Source: Bacteroidota bacterium (GTDB lineage Bacteria; Bacteroidota; Bacteroidia; Chitinophagales; Chitinophagaceae). From it: a stretch of DNA of 7,970 bases. The position numbers were made by a program, and so were the translations under genes. Where the stretch lies: assembly GCA_023427575.1 (NCBI GenBank), contig JAEZAY010000543.1, positions 1 to 7,970 of the forward strand. Direction: 5' to 3'. Under the pieces are notes generated by a model, which did not search any database, had not been told where the DNA came from, and saw only the letters and a list, made by a program, of their open reading frames with translations. Positions 1 through 6,665 of the stretch are shown here, in pieces; position 1 is the stretch's first letter, and the number at the start of each line of letters is the position of its first letter.

Positions 1-81
1 TATATTGATTCGCTGTGACTTGTTTTTATTTAGCCGGAAGTTTCAATTTTTAGGATTTATTCCGGAGCCCGATTTTTTTGC

Positions 82-108
82 TCCACTTTTTTTCTAAAAA
101 AAAGTGGA
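82..108. repeat. Perfect 12-bp inverted repeat, AT-rich hairpin
   Basis: Arms 82-93 and 97-108 pair perfectly (TCCAC followed by seven T, against seven A followed by GTGGA) around a three-base loop. The element lies in the non-coding stretch upstream of hisB. The T-tract is inside the stem and no T-run follows the hairpin on either strand, so it is not a canonical intrinsic terminator. It could be a terminator or mRNA-end structure for an upstream gene, or a copy of a dispersed repeat. The sequence alone does not decide. Confidence 0.55.
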
Positions 109-245
109 AGGGGTCATTTGCAATGACTGCTTGTAACCTACTGTTGATCCAGATTTCAGGCAAATTGAAAATTATTACCCGGACACCTAGGCATTTGGAT
201 AGTGGTTCAGACTCAATTCAGAAACTAAGAAATGTTTATAAACAG

Positions 246-1385
246 ATGAAAAGACTTTTATTAATCGACCGCGATGGCACACTGATCAATGAAGCGCCGC
301 CAACTTATCAGCTTGATTCATTTGACAAGCTCAGCTTTTACCCGGAAGTATTTGAATATATGGGCCGGATTGCCCGCGAATTCGATTACGAACTGGTGAT
401 GATAACAAACCAGGATGGATTGGGAACGGAATCTTTTCCCGAAGAAAGTTTCTGGCCCCTGCACAATCTGGTGATGAAAACCCTGGCGGGGGAGGGAATT
501 CATTTTACAAAAGTGCTGATCGATAAAACATTCCCTTCTGAAAACGCGCCGACAAGAAAGCCTCAAACCGGCCTGCTGACGGAATACATGAACAATCCGG
601 CCTATGACCTGCAAAATTCTTTTGTAATCGGCGACCGTATTACGGATGTAGAGCTCGCGAAAAACCTGGGGTCGAAAGCGATCTGGCTGAACAACGATCC
701 GGATCTGGGGGCAGGGGAAATTTCAGAAAAACAGCAGCAGTTAAAAGCGGTTGTGGCTTTGGAAACCCGCAGTTGGAAAGAAATCTATCAGTTTTTGAAA
801 TCCGGGTTGCGGGAAGTAACTCACACCCGCAATACAAATGAAACGAAGATCCGGATCGACCTGAATTTGGACGGATCGGGAAAAGCTTCAATTCATACGG
901 GGATAGGATTTTTTGATCATATGCTGGAGCAGATTGCGCGGCATGGCAAACTGGATCTGAACATAAATGCAGAAGGGGATCTTCATATCGATGAACACCA
1001 TACGATTGAAGATACAGGCATAACGCTGGGGGAAGCTTTTGCGATGGCATTGGCCGACAAACGCGGGTTGGAAAGATATGGTTTTGCCTTGCCGATGGAT
1101 GATGCCGAAGCAAAAGTGCTGATTGATTTTGGAGGGAGGAACTGGATTGTTTGGAATGCCAGTTTCAGCAGGGAAAAAATCGGCGGTATGCCCACTGAAA
1201 TGTTCTATCATTTTTTTAAATCATTCAGCGATGCTGCCCGCTGCAACCTCAATATTGAATGCAGGGGCGACAATGAACATCATAAGATAGAAGCTATTTT
1301 CAAAGCTTTTGCAAAAGCAATCCGGATGGCAGTTAAAAAGGATCCGGTCAGCAATTATCTTCCCAGCACGAAAGGTGTGCTGTAA
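246..1385 (+). CDS. hisB: Bifunctional histidinol-phosphatase / imidazoleglycerol-phosphate dehydratase
   Basis: Cytoplasmic enzyme for two non-consecutive steps of histidine synthesis: dehydration of imidazoleglycerol phosphate and dephosphorylation of histidinol phosphate. The N-terminal HAD phosphatase domain (about 1-165) shows the nucleophile motif D8-R-D10-G-T, T54-N-Q-D, R104-K105-P and G129-D-R-I-T-D134. The C-terminal dehydratase domain (about 190-379) shows [13 protein letters not shown] (H225, H233), HHTIED (H251, H252, E255), EHHKIE (H345, H346, E349) and the typical end LPSTKGVL; these His and Glu residues bind the metals. The ATG at 246 gives 379 residues and starts one short strand before the DRD motif, as in the family. 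An in-frame ATG at 78 would add 56 residues unlike any HisB and would run through the hairpin at 82-108, so it was not used. Oddity: the four Zn ligands of E. coli HisB (C93, H95, C101, C103) correspond to D, T, A and T here. No other his gene is visible beside it. Confidence 0.96.
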   Translation: MKRLLLIDRDGTLINEAPPTYQLDSFDKLSFYPEVFEYMGRIAREFDYELVMITNQDGLGTESFPEESFWPLHNLVMKTLAGEGIHFTKVLIDKTFPSENAPTRKPQTGLLTEYMNNPAYDLQNSFVIGDRITDVELAKNLGSKAIWLNNDPDLGAGEISEKQQQLKAVVALETRSWKEIYQFLKSGLREVTHTRNTNETKIRIDLNLDGSGKASIHTGIGFFDHMLEQIARHGKLDLNINAEGDLHIDEHHTIEDTGITLGEAFAMALADKRGLERYGFALPMDDAEAKVLIDFGGRNWIVWNASFSREKIGGMPTEMFYHFFKSFSDAARCNLNIECRGDNEHHKIEAIFKAFAKAIRMAVKKDPVSNYLPSTKGVL

Positions 1386-1421
1386 CCAATTAATCAATAA
1401 CGAAACGACAGGCAAAAGTTA

Positions 1422-1459
1422 ACTGGCTAACCGCCTTTATTTGCATGCGGTTAGCCAGT
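1422..1459. terminator. Perfect 13-bp hairpin between convergent genes, possible bidirectional terminator
   Basis: Arms 1422-1434 (ACTGGCTAACCGC) and 1447-1459 (GCGGTTAGCCAGT) are exact reverse complements with a 12-base loop. The hairpin sits 36 bases after the hisB stop and 121 bases past the stop of the opposing acetyltransferase gene, which is where a shared terminator would be expected. There is no adjacent T-run on the plus strand and only a displaced run of four T on the minus strand, so intrinsic termination is uncertain. It may instead be a 3'-end stabiliser or a repeat copy. Confidence 0.45.
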
Positions 1460-1580
1460 AAATTGCCAGTAATTAAATGGATTCCTGCTGCTGAACTAAA
1501 AAAGAGAACGGTGTTATTTTTTCAAATAATCGTAATCCAATCTGTTCTTTTTCCCATAAAAGTTTTTAAAACGGGCGTTG

Positions 1581-1862
1581 TTACACCACTACATCGTTGA
1601 ATTCGGGATGTTTTTCCAAAACGGATTTAGTAAAAGAACATTCCGGAATAATCTGCAATTTTTCAGATCGGGCAAATTCGACGGCTGCCTCCACCAGTTG
1701 GGTTCCCACATCCTGTCCTCTTAAATCTTCTGAAACTTCAGTATAATCAATGATCATTTTATCTTCAGAAGGTTTTGAATAACTAAGCTCGGCCAGCCAT
1801 TCACCATTCTCTTCCACAAAAAAAGCGCCTTTACGGCCTACAGCCTGATGTTGAATCTGCAT
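1581..1862 (-). CDS. Small GNAT-family N-acetyltransferase, YjdJ-like
   Basis: A 93-residue protein, the usual length for the single-domain GNAT-like proteins related to E. coli YjdJ. Visible landmarks are a short N-terminal beta hairpin (about 12-30), the strand MIIDYTEVSEDLRG (36-49) leading into the acetyl-CoA loop, a helix (about 53-66), and IIPECSFTKSVLEKHPEF (71-88), which matches the conserved IIPxC...KxxxxKHPE(Y/F) ending of this group. The fold should bind acetyl-CoA in the cytoplasm; the acceptor substrate is unknown. The usual R-G-Q-G-x-G pyrophosphate-binding loop reads R48-G-Q-D51-V-G53, with Asp replacing a Gly. The start is the only sensible ATG and has no Shine-Dalgarno sequence. 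The gene is transcribed away from the trp operon and towards hisB, and nothing ties it functionally to either pathway. Confidence 0.85.
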   Translation of the reverse strand: MQIQHQAVGRKGAFFVEENGEWLAELSYSKPSEDKMIIDYTEVSEDLRGQDVGTQLVEAAVEFARSEKLQIIPECSFTKSVLEKHPEFNDVVV

Positions 1863-1918
1863 AATAAGGTTTTAATATGTACACGAAAAAACAGAAAATC
1901 TGCTGAAAATGAAAAAAA

Positions 1919-1950
1919 TTTGTTGAAATAAATTTTGTCGCTGATATTTG
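1919..1950 (+). promoter_or_regulatory. Probable Bacteroidota-type promoter of the trp operon
   Basis: TTTG at 1919-1922, a 20-base spacer, then GATATTTG at 1943-1950 match the Bacteroidota sigma-factor consensus (-33 TTTG; -7 TAnnTTTG) except for the first T of the -7 box. Directly upstream, 1886-1918 carries four A-tracts spaced roughly one helical turn apart, resembling an A-rich upstream element. The start of transcription would then fall about 1954-1957, just ahead of the leader ATG at 1958. An alternative -7 box, TAAATTTTG at 1929-1937, would leave a 5' UTR of about 15 bases but lacks a matching -33 box. Confidence 0.45.
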
Positions 1951-1957
1951 CCAAGCA

Positions 1958-2020
1958 ATGAAAGTTCAAATTATTAATATTCGCTGGTGGTGGCATACAA
2001 ACTCCGATAGGGGCTGGTAG
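1958..2020 (+). CDS. trpL: trp operon leader peptide, attenuation control
   Basis: A 20-codon ORF, MKVQIINIRWWWHTNSDRGW followed by TAG. Trp codons lie at residues 10, 11, 12 and 20; three in tandem (1985-1993) in so short a frame, directly before a strong terminator and trpE, is the hallmark of an attenuator leader peptide. The peptide itself probably has no function; ribosome stalling at the Trp codons when charged tRNA-Trp is scarce is what matters. The last codons (AGG GGC TGG) overlap the 5' arm of the proposed antiterminator. There is no clear Shine-Dalgarno sequence, and with the preferred promoter the mRNA would be nearly leaderless. The call rests on composition and position, not on homology to a named leader. 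Confidence 0.88.
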   Translation: MKVQIINIRWWWHTNSDRGW

Positions 2021-2055
2021 CGCTATACCGCATTGTGATATCTATATTCGGCCCC
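2010..2055 (+). promoter_or_regulatory. trp attenuator: candidate antiterminator
   Basis: GGGGCTGG at 2010-2017 can pair with TCGGCCCC at 2048-2055: eight pairs, of which six are G-C and two are G-U. This pairing uses 2051-2055, the 5' arm of the terminator hairpin, so the two structures exclude each other. The antiterminator's 5' arm lies in the last codons of the leader ORF. A ribosome stalled at 1985-1993 would leave it free and permit read-through, while one reaching the stop at 2018-2020 would cover it and let the terminator form. A smaller hairpin, GGTA 2016-2019 with TACC 2026-2029, could compete with it. The pairing was found by eye; no folding energy was computed. Confidence 0.65.
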
Positions 2056-2081
2056 GGGATCTCTCGGGGCTTTTTTATTTT
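2051..2081 (+). terminator. Intrinsic terminator of the trp attenuator
   Basis: GCCCCGGG (2051-2058) pairs with CTCGGGGC (2063-2070): eight pairs including one G-U, with a four-base ATCT loop. It is followed at once by TTTTTTATTTT (2071-2081). This is a textbook Rho-independent terminator placed 30 bases after the leader stop and 26 bases before the trpE start. Its position before the first structural gene of an otherwise tight operon only makes sense as a conditional terminator. Confidence 0.93.
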
Positions 2082-2107
2082 CAACAGCAGGTTAACAATA
2101 CTCCGGA

Positions 2108-3532
2108 ATGAAAAAAATCAAGATAGAAACAGAATGCAGACGAATGCTGGCAGATATCCATACCCCGGTGGGGATCTATCTGCGGATCCGCGATCGTTTT
2201 CGCGATACCATTCTGCTGGAAAGCAGTGATCATCACGTTGCTGAAAACAGTTATTCATTTATCTGCATTAATGCCATTGGCGGGATTCAGATCAGTTCGG
2301 CCGACCAAATCGAGTTTAAATATCCCGGCGAACAACCGCAAACAGAAACAATCCCGAGGCCTGATAAAGTTCCCGACCGGGTTTGGGAATTCATGCAGCA
2401 ATTTGAAATAGCCAGAACGGATTCGAAGCAGGCGCGGTTCGCACAGGGCTTGTATGGATATACCAGCTACGACGCCGTTCCGTTTTTTGAATCCATCAGA
2501 TTAAAATCATCCTCATCGCGGCGGCAGACCCCTCCTGAAATTCCGCTGATGCGATATCGGTTATACCAATATGTTATAGCTATTAATCACTACAAAGACG
2601 AATTGTATATTTGTGAGAACCGGATCGCGGGAATTGATTCGGAACCGGATCTGATCGAATCACTGATCAGAAGCAAGGATGTACCCGTTTATCCATTTCG
2701 TTTGAAAGGTTCGGAAGAATCCAATCTTACCAACGACGCATATCGCAATATGGTTAAAAAGGGCATCGACAGTTGCCTGCGGGGAAATGTATTTCAGATT
2801 GTTTTAAGCCGTCGGTTCAGGCAGGAATACACCGGCGATGAATTCAATGTTTACCGGGCGCTGCGCAGCGTAAATCCTTCGCCCTATCTGTTCTTTTTCG
2901 ATTACGGAGATTACAAGCTCATGGGTTCATCGCCTGAAGCGCAGTTAGTGATCCAAAACGGCCAGGCCAAACTGCATCCTATTGCAGGAACTTTTAAAAG
3001 AACCGGAGATGATGCCACCGATCAGCAACTGGCGGAAAGCCTGTTAAATGATTCAAAGGAAAATGCCGAACATGTGATGCTGGTGGATCTGGCCCGCAAC
3101 GATCTTAGCCGGCTTTGTGATGATGTGCAGGTAAATAAATACCGCGAGGTTCAATATTATTCGCATGTGATCCACCTCGTGAGCGAAGTGAAAGGTTCCG
3201 TTCGGCCAAACAGCAATCCTTTCCATTTGCTGGCAAAAACATTTCCGGCGGGAACACTCAGCGGTGCCCCCAAGTTTAAAGCGATGGAGTTGATTGATGA
3301 ATTTGAACCGGAACCAAGAACCTATTACGGAGGCGGAATCGGATTTGTGGGTTTTGATGGAACCTGCAATCATGCCATTATGATCCGCACCTTTTTAAGC
3401 CTCAATAATTCCCTTACCTATCAGGCTGGCGCCGGCGTTGTGGTTGCCAGCGACCCGGAAAGTGAACTGCAGGAAGTGAATAATAAACTGAACGCGCTCA
3501 AAAAGGCGATAGAACTGGCGGTCGAAATTTAG
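2108..3532 (+). CDS. trpE: Anthranilate synthase component I
   Basis: Converts chorismate to anthranilate using ammonia supplied by the TrpG subunit; first committed step of tryptophan synthesis, cytoplasmic. It has 474 residues. The N-terminal domain carries LLES (36-39) and the chorismate-binding domain NPSPY (256-260), the two motifs known to form the tryptophan feedback site in enterobacterial TrpE, so feedback inhibition is likely retained. Catalytic-domain signatures are PIAGT (291-295), KENAEHVMLVDLARND (317-332), FPAGTLSGAPK (379-389), GGGIGFVGFDG (408-418) and GAGVVVASDPESELQEVNNK (441-460). The ATG at 2108 is the first start after the attenuator terminator and gives the normal N-terminus; there is no good Shine-Dalgarno sequence. 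LLES and the stand-alone trpG argue for TrpE rather than PabB. Expression should be gated by the upstream attenuator. Confidence 0.97.
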   Translation: MKKIKIETECRRMLADIHTPVGIYLRIRDRFRDTILLESSDHHVAENSYSFICINAIGGIQISSADQIEFKYPGEQPQTETIPRPDKVPDRVWEFMQQFEIARTDSKQARFAQGLYGYTSYDAVPFFESIRLKSSSSRRQTPPEIPLMRYRLYQYVIAINHYKDELYICENRIAGIDSEPDLIESLIRSKDVPVYPFRLKGSEESNLTNDAYRNMVKKGIDSCLRGNVFQIVLSRRFRQEYTGDEFNVYRALRSVNPSPYLFFFDYGDYKLMGSSPEAQLVIQNGQAKLHPIAGTFKRTGDDATDQQLAESLLNDSKENAEHVMLVDLARNDLSRLCDDVQVNKYREVQYYSHVIHLVSEVKGSVRPNSNPFHLLAKTFPAGTLSGAPKFKAMELIDEFEPEPRTYYGGGIGFVGFDGTCNHAIMIRTFLSLNNSLTYQAGAGVVVASDPESELQEVNNKLNALKKAIELAVEI

Positions 3533-3576
3533 ACCGCTGCAACAGACCTGAATACCTCATCCGATAAAAAAGTAAA

Positions 3577-4161
3577 ATGAAGATCCTGGTTTTTGATAAT
3601 TACGATTCGTTCACCTATAACCTGGTCCATCTGGTGGAAAAGATCACGCACGAAAAAGTGGATGTATTCCGCAATGATCAGATTTCGCTGGAAAAAGTGA
3701 ATGATTATGATAAAATTATTTTATCACCGGGACCCGGAGTTCCTTCCGAAGCAGGGTTGCTGCTGCCCCTGATTAAACAGTATGCCGCCTCGAAATCGAT
3801 CCTTGGTGTATGCCTGGGCCATCAGGCGATTGGGGAAGCATTTAATGGCAGTCTGATTAATCTCAGCCCGGTGTTACATGGTGTAGCCACACCGATCGAA
3901 ATTCTGGAGTATCAGGATAAACGAAAGAATGACCTTTTTCAGAACCTGCCTTCAAAGCTGGAAGTTGGCAGGTATCATAGCTGGGTGATCAGCGATGACA
4001 ATTTTCCCGAAGAACTGGAAATAACAGCGCGTGATCATAACGGTTATATCATGGCCTTACGGCATAAAAAATTCGACGTTCAGGGCGTACAGTTTCATCC
4101 CGAAAGTGTACTTACTCCAAAAGGAGAAGAACTGATGAGAAACTGGTTGGAAAAAAAATAA
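3577..4161 (+). CDS. trpG: Anthranilate synthase component II, glutamine amidotransferase
   Basis: Class I glutamine amidotransferase that releases ammonia from glutamine and passes it to TrpE. The 194 residues are the normal size of a stand-alone TrpG/PabA. Visible features are the start MKILVFDNYDSFTYNL, the oxyanion-region motif SPGPG (50-54), the nucleophile elbow GVCLGHQ with C79, the GRYHSW segment (131-136), and the catalytic H174 and E176 in GVQFHPES. It lies 44 bases after trpE and is not fused to trpD. In many bacteria without a separate pabA the same subunit also serves p-aminobenzoate synthase; whether that holds here cannot be seen from this window. Confidence 0.96.
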   Translation: MKILVFDNYDSFTYNLVHLVEKITHEKVDVFRNDQISLEKVNDYDKIILSPGPGVPSEAGLLLPLIKQYAASKSILGVCLGHQAIGEAFNGSLINLSPVLHGVATPIEILEYQDKRKNDLFQNLPSKLEVGRYHSWVISDDNFPEELEITARDHNGYIMALRHKKFDVQGVQFHPESVLTPKGEELMRNWLEKK

Positions 4162-4170
4162 AATCATCCG

Positions 4171-5166
4171 ATGCAAAAAATTCTTAAATACCTGTTTGAA
4201 TACAAAACCCTGAGTGCCGCCAGGGCAAAGGAAGTGCTGATCAATATCTCAAAGGGAGTGTATAACGAACACCAGATTACCGCCTTTATTACGGTTTACA
4301 TGATGCGAAGCATAACCATTGAGGAGCTCAGCGGTTTTCGCGATGCGCTTCTTGAACTGGCTGTACCCGTTGATTTGGGAGGAAACAAAACCATCGACAT
4401 CGTGGGAACCGGTGGGGATGGAAAAAATACGTTCAATATTTCCACCCTTTCCTGTTTTATTGTAGCCGGCGCCGGACAAAAAGTGGCTAAACATGGTAAC
4501 TATGGAGCGACCACCATTAGCGGCGCCTCCAACGTAATGGAACAACTGGGCTATCGTTTCAGCAACGATTCAGCCAGGCTTAAAAGGGAAATTGAAGAAG
4601 CCAATATTTGTTTCCTGCATGCCCCCATGTTTCATCCCGCATTAAAGGCCGTGTCGGGAATTCGGAAAAACCTTGGAGTGCGGTCATTTTTTAATATGCT
4701 TGGTCCGATGGTCAATCCGGCAAACCCCGGATACCAGCTGGTAGGGGTTTATAGCCTGGAAATGGCCCGGATCTATAATTATCTTTTGCAGCAGGGGGGA
4801 AAGGCCTTTACCATCATTCACGGATTGGATGGTTATGATGAAATTTCGCTGACGAACGATACCAAGGTTATTACAAATCAGGGGGAAAAAGTAATGAGCC
4901 CCGAACAACTGGGTAAACGCACGGTAGACCCGGTTGATTTACATGGAGGTAATTCAGTGGACGAAGCCGCGGCCATTTTCCGAAAAATAATTTCCGGTAA
5001 AGGAAGCTGGGCACAAAATGCAGTTGTGCTGGCCAATGCAGCCATGGCCCTGCATTGCACCGGTTCATTCAGCACGTACGAACATGCTTACCAGTCGGCG
5101 GTTGACAGCCTGGAATCGGGAAAAGCAAAAAATGCTTTGGATAAACTAATTCAGCTAAATAAATAA
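4171..5166 (+). CDS. trpD: Anthranilate phosphoribosyltransferase
   Basis: Transfers phosphoribose from PRPP to anthranilate to give N-(5'-phosphoribosyl)anthranilate. The 331 residues are a typical length for the homodimeric enzyme. The helical N-terminal domain (about 1-70) is followed by the PRPP loop IVGTGGDGKNTFNIST (77-92), KHGN (107-110), SGASNVMEQLG (117-127) in place of the more common SGS(A/S)D version, the anthranilate-site segment FLHAPMFHPALKAVSGIRKNLGVRSFFNMLGP (148-179), and the Mg-binding D223-E224 in HGLDGYDEIS. It starts only nine bases after the trpG stop, so it is almost certainly co-transcribed and perhaps translationally coupled. Confidence 0.96.
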   Translation: MQKILKYLFEYKTLSAARAKEVLINISKGVYNEHQITAFITVYMMRSITIEELSGFRDALLELAVPVDLGGNKTIDIVGTGGDGKNTFNISTLSCFIVAGAGQKVAKHGNYGATTISGASNVMEQLGYRFSNDSARLKREIEEANICFLHAPMFHPALKAVSGIRKNLGVRSFFNMLGPMVNPANPGYQLVGVYSLEMARIYNYLLQQGGKAFTIIHGLDGYDEISLTNDTKVITNQGEKVMSPEQLGKRTVDPVDLHGGNSVDEAAAIFRKIISGKGSWAQNAVVLANAAMALHCTGSFSTYEHAYQSAVDSLESGKAKNALDKLIQLNK

Positions 5167-5174
5167 ATACCCGG

Positions 5175-5957
5175 ATGAATATTCTTGAACGGATAATTGA
5201 GGTAAAAAGAAAGGAAATCGAAATGGCCAGGCAAAATCTGCCCGCGGCAAAACTGGAAATCGCGCCGGGAATGAACCGGAAAACAAATTCGCTGGTGTCG
5301 GCGTTGAAAGCCGAAAATTCTACCGGAATCATCGCCGAATTTAAAAGAGCATCTCCTTCCAGGGGTTTGCTGAATCCGGAGATCCAGATTGAAACCGTTT
5401 TAAAAGGCTATGCAGATGGCCATGCATCCGGGATTTCCGTATTAACCGACCGGGAATTTTTCAAAGGCGATCTGGACGACCTGAAGTATGCACGGCAAAT
5501 GCTTCCCGAGATGCCTTTATTAAGAAAAGAATTTATTATTGATGAATACCAGTTGCTGGAAGCAAGAGCGGCCGGAGCGGATGTAATTCTGTTGATAGCA
5601 GCATGCCTTAGTCCTTCACAGGTTAAAGCCCTGGCATCTTTTGCCAAACAAATTTCGCTGGAAGTGTTGCTGGAAATTCACAATGAAGCAGAGCTTGATC
5701 ATATCACCGGCGAAGTGGATCTGGTAGGTGTGAACAACCGCGACCTGAAAACTTTTAATGTTGATATAAATACATCAGTATATTTAGCGGATAAGATTCC
5801 TTCAGAAAAAATCCGGATCTCAGAAAGTGGAATCAGCTCGGTTGATTCGATCCGTCATTTGAGGAAATTCGGTTACCAGGGCTTTCTGATAGGAGAGGCA
5901 TTTATGAAGGAACCAGACCCGGCGATTGCGTTTGCCCGTTTTGTTGAATCATTATAA
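5175..5957 (+). CDS. trpC: Indole-3-glycerol-phosphate synthase
   Basis: Closes the indole ring: CdRP to indole-3-glycerol phosphate with loss of CO2 and water. The 260 residues form a single (beta/alpha)8 barrel, not fused to TrpF. Residues matching the known active site are E55 and K57 in IIAEFKRASPSRG, K118 in LRKEFIID, E167 in LEVLLEIHN, N188 in VGVNNRDL, and E217-S218 in RISESGISS; the phosphate-binding end GFLIGEAFMK (236-245) is present. All catalytic positions are intact. It starts eight bases after the trpD stop. It contains no tryptophan residue at all. Confidence 0.97.
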   Translation: MNILERIIEVKRKEIEMARQNLPAAKLEIAPGMNRKTNSLVSALKAENSTGIIAEFKRASPSRGLLNPEIQIETVLKGYADGHASGISVLTDREFFKGDLDDLKYARQMLPEMPLLRKEFIIDEYQLLEARAAGADVILLIAACLSPSQVKALASFAKQISLEVLLEIHNEAELDHITGEVDLVGVNNRDLKTFNVDINTSVYLADKIPSEKIRISESGISSVDSIRHLRKFGYQGFLIGEAFMKEPDPAIAFARFVESL

Positions 5958-5964
5958 TCAGCCG

Positions 5965-5981
5965 GCCTGTTACTGGCAGGC
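5965..5981 (+). other. Small hairpin in the trpC-trpF gap
   Basis: GCCTG (5965-5969) pairs with CAGGC (5977-5981) around a seven-base loop, within the 41-base gap before trpF. There is no T-run after it, so it is not a terminator. It may be a minor mRNA-processing or translation-tuning structure, or chance. Confidence 0.25.
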
Positions 5982-5998
5982 ACTAAAACGAGCAATAA

Positions 5999-6640
5999 AT
6001 GAGAATAAAAGTCTGCGGTATGACGCAAAAAAACCAGGTGGAAGATCTGGCCGGCCTGGGAGTAACTTTTGCCGGTTTCATCTTTTATCCCAAATCGCCG
6101 CGTTATGCATTCAGAAACATAACCACCACGGAGATCAAAAAGATCAACAATATTAATAAAGTGGGCGTGTTTGTTAATTCAACCATTGAAGAAGTGCTAA
6201 CCCTGGTGGATGAATGCCGCCTGCACCTGGTGCAGCTTCATGGTGACGAAACCCCGCGTCAATGTGAAAAGATCGCCGATTATGTATCCGTTGTAAAAGC
6301 GTTCCGGCTGACGGATAATGATAATATTGAATGGATGATCAAACCGTATATGGATGTTTGCGATATGTTTATGTTCGATACGATGGGCGCCGGTTATGGC
6401 GGAACAGGAAAAAAATTCGACTGGTCGATTCTGAAAGGCACCGATATCGGCAAACCCTATTTTCTTAGTGGGGGAATCGAGCCCGGGGATGAAGATAATT
6501 TACAGTTGTTTGCAAAAGACCCGGCAGCGAAAGCATTGTTTGCAATCGATATAAACAGCCGTTTTGAAAAGTCGCCGGGTATAAAGGATATGGATAAAGT
6601 GGAAGCGTTTATTAAAAGTTTGAACGGACCGGTTTTATAG
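5999..6640 (+). CDS. trpF: Phosphoribosylanthranilate isomerase
   Basis: Amadori rearrangement of N-(5'-phosphoribosyl)anthranilate to CdRP, the substrate of TrpC. The 213 residues form a single (beta/alpha)8 barrel. It shows the general-base cysteine in KVCGMT (C6), the YPKSPRY segment (30-36), VQLHGDE (78-84), the general-acid aspartate in MFDTMG (D127), GGTGKKFDW (134-142), the phosphate loop FLSGGI (155-160) and [16 protein letters not shown] (182-197). The start at 5999 places the KVCGMT strand at the very N-terminus as expected. It is separate from trpC and follows the TrpC stop by 41 bases. Confidence 0.96.
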   Translation: MRIKVCGMTQKNQVEDLAGLGVTFAGFIFYPKSPRYAFRNITTTEIKKINNINKVGVFVNSTIEEVLTLVDECRLHLVQLHGDETPRQCEKIADYVSVVKAFRLTDNDNIEWMIKPYMDVCDMFMFDTMGAGYGGTGKKFDWSILKGTDIGKPYFLSGGIEPGDEDNLQLFAKDPAAKALFAIDINSRFEKSPGIKDMDKVEAFIKSLNGPVL

Positions 6641-6665
6641 AGAATATTTATTCAAATTTTATTTC

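Noticed and set aside
60..79. Intrinsic terminator of an upstream gene (CCGGAA 34-39 with TTCCGG 60-65, T-run 73-79)
   Set aside because: The stem is only six pairs with a 20-base loop, and the T-run is separated from it by several bases.
78..245. In-frame 56-codon extension at the start of hisB
   Set aside because: It would translate the perfect hairpin at 82-108, resembles no HisB sequence, and the ATG at 246 places the DRD motif at residues 8-10 exactly as in known HisB proteins.
640..1113. A 157-codon open frame on the minus strand inside hisB
   Set aside because: It lies wholly opposite conserved hisB domains, its Pro/Ser/Cys-rich translation has no recognisable fold, and it is a shadow of plus-strand codon use.
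1422..1459. Integron attC-like site (GGCTAAC ... GTTAGCC)
   Set aside because: The core boxes match the attC consensus imperfectly, and a fully paired 13-bp stem with a 12-base loop lacks the bulged bases and spacer structure of attC. No integrase or cassette is present.
1514..1588. Protein-like 24-codon open stretch downstream of the acetyltransferase gene on the minus strand (ending LDYDYLKK)
   Set aside because: It is in a different frame from the acetyltransferase, which is already full length, has no start codon, and a run of 24 open codons is expected by chance.
1892..1902. Short palindrome CAGA-AAA-TCTG as an operator between divergent genes
   Set aside because: Four-base arms in an A-rich region are easily chance, and nothing else points to a repressor site.
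1921..2107. TRAP-binding leader or T-box riboswitch as the trp control element
   Set aside because: There are no repeated GAG/TAG triplets of TRAP sites and no T-box sequence; the tandem Trp codons explain the terminator better.
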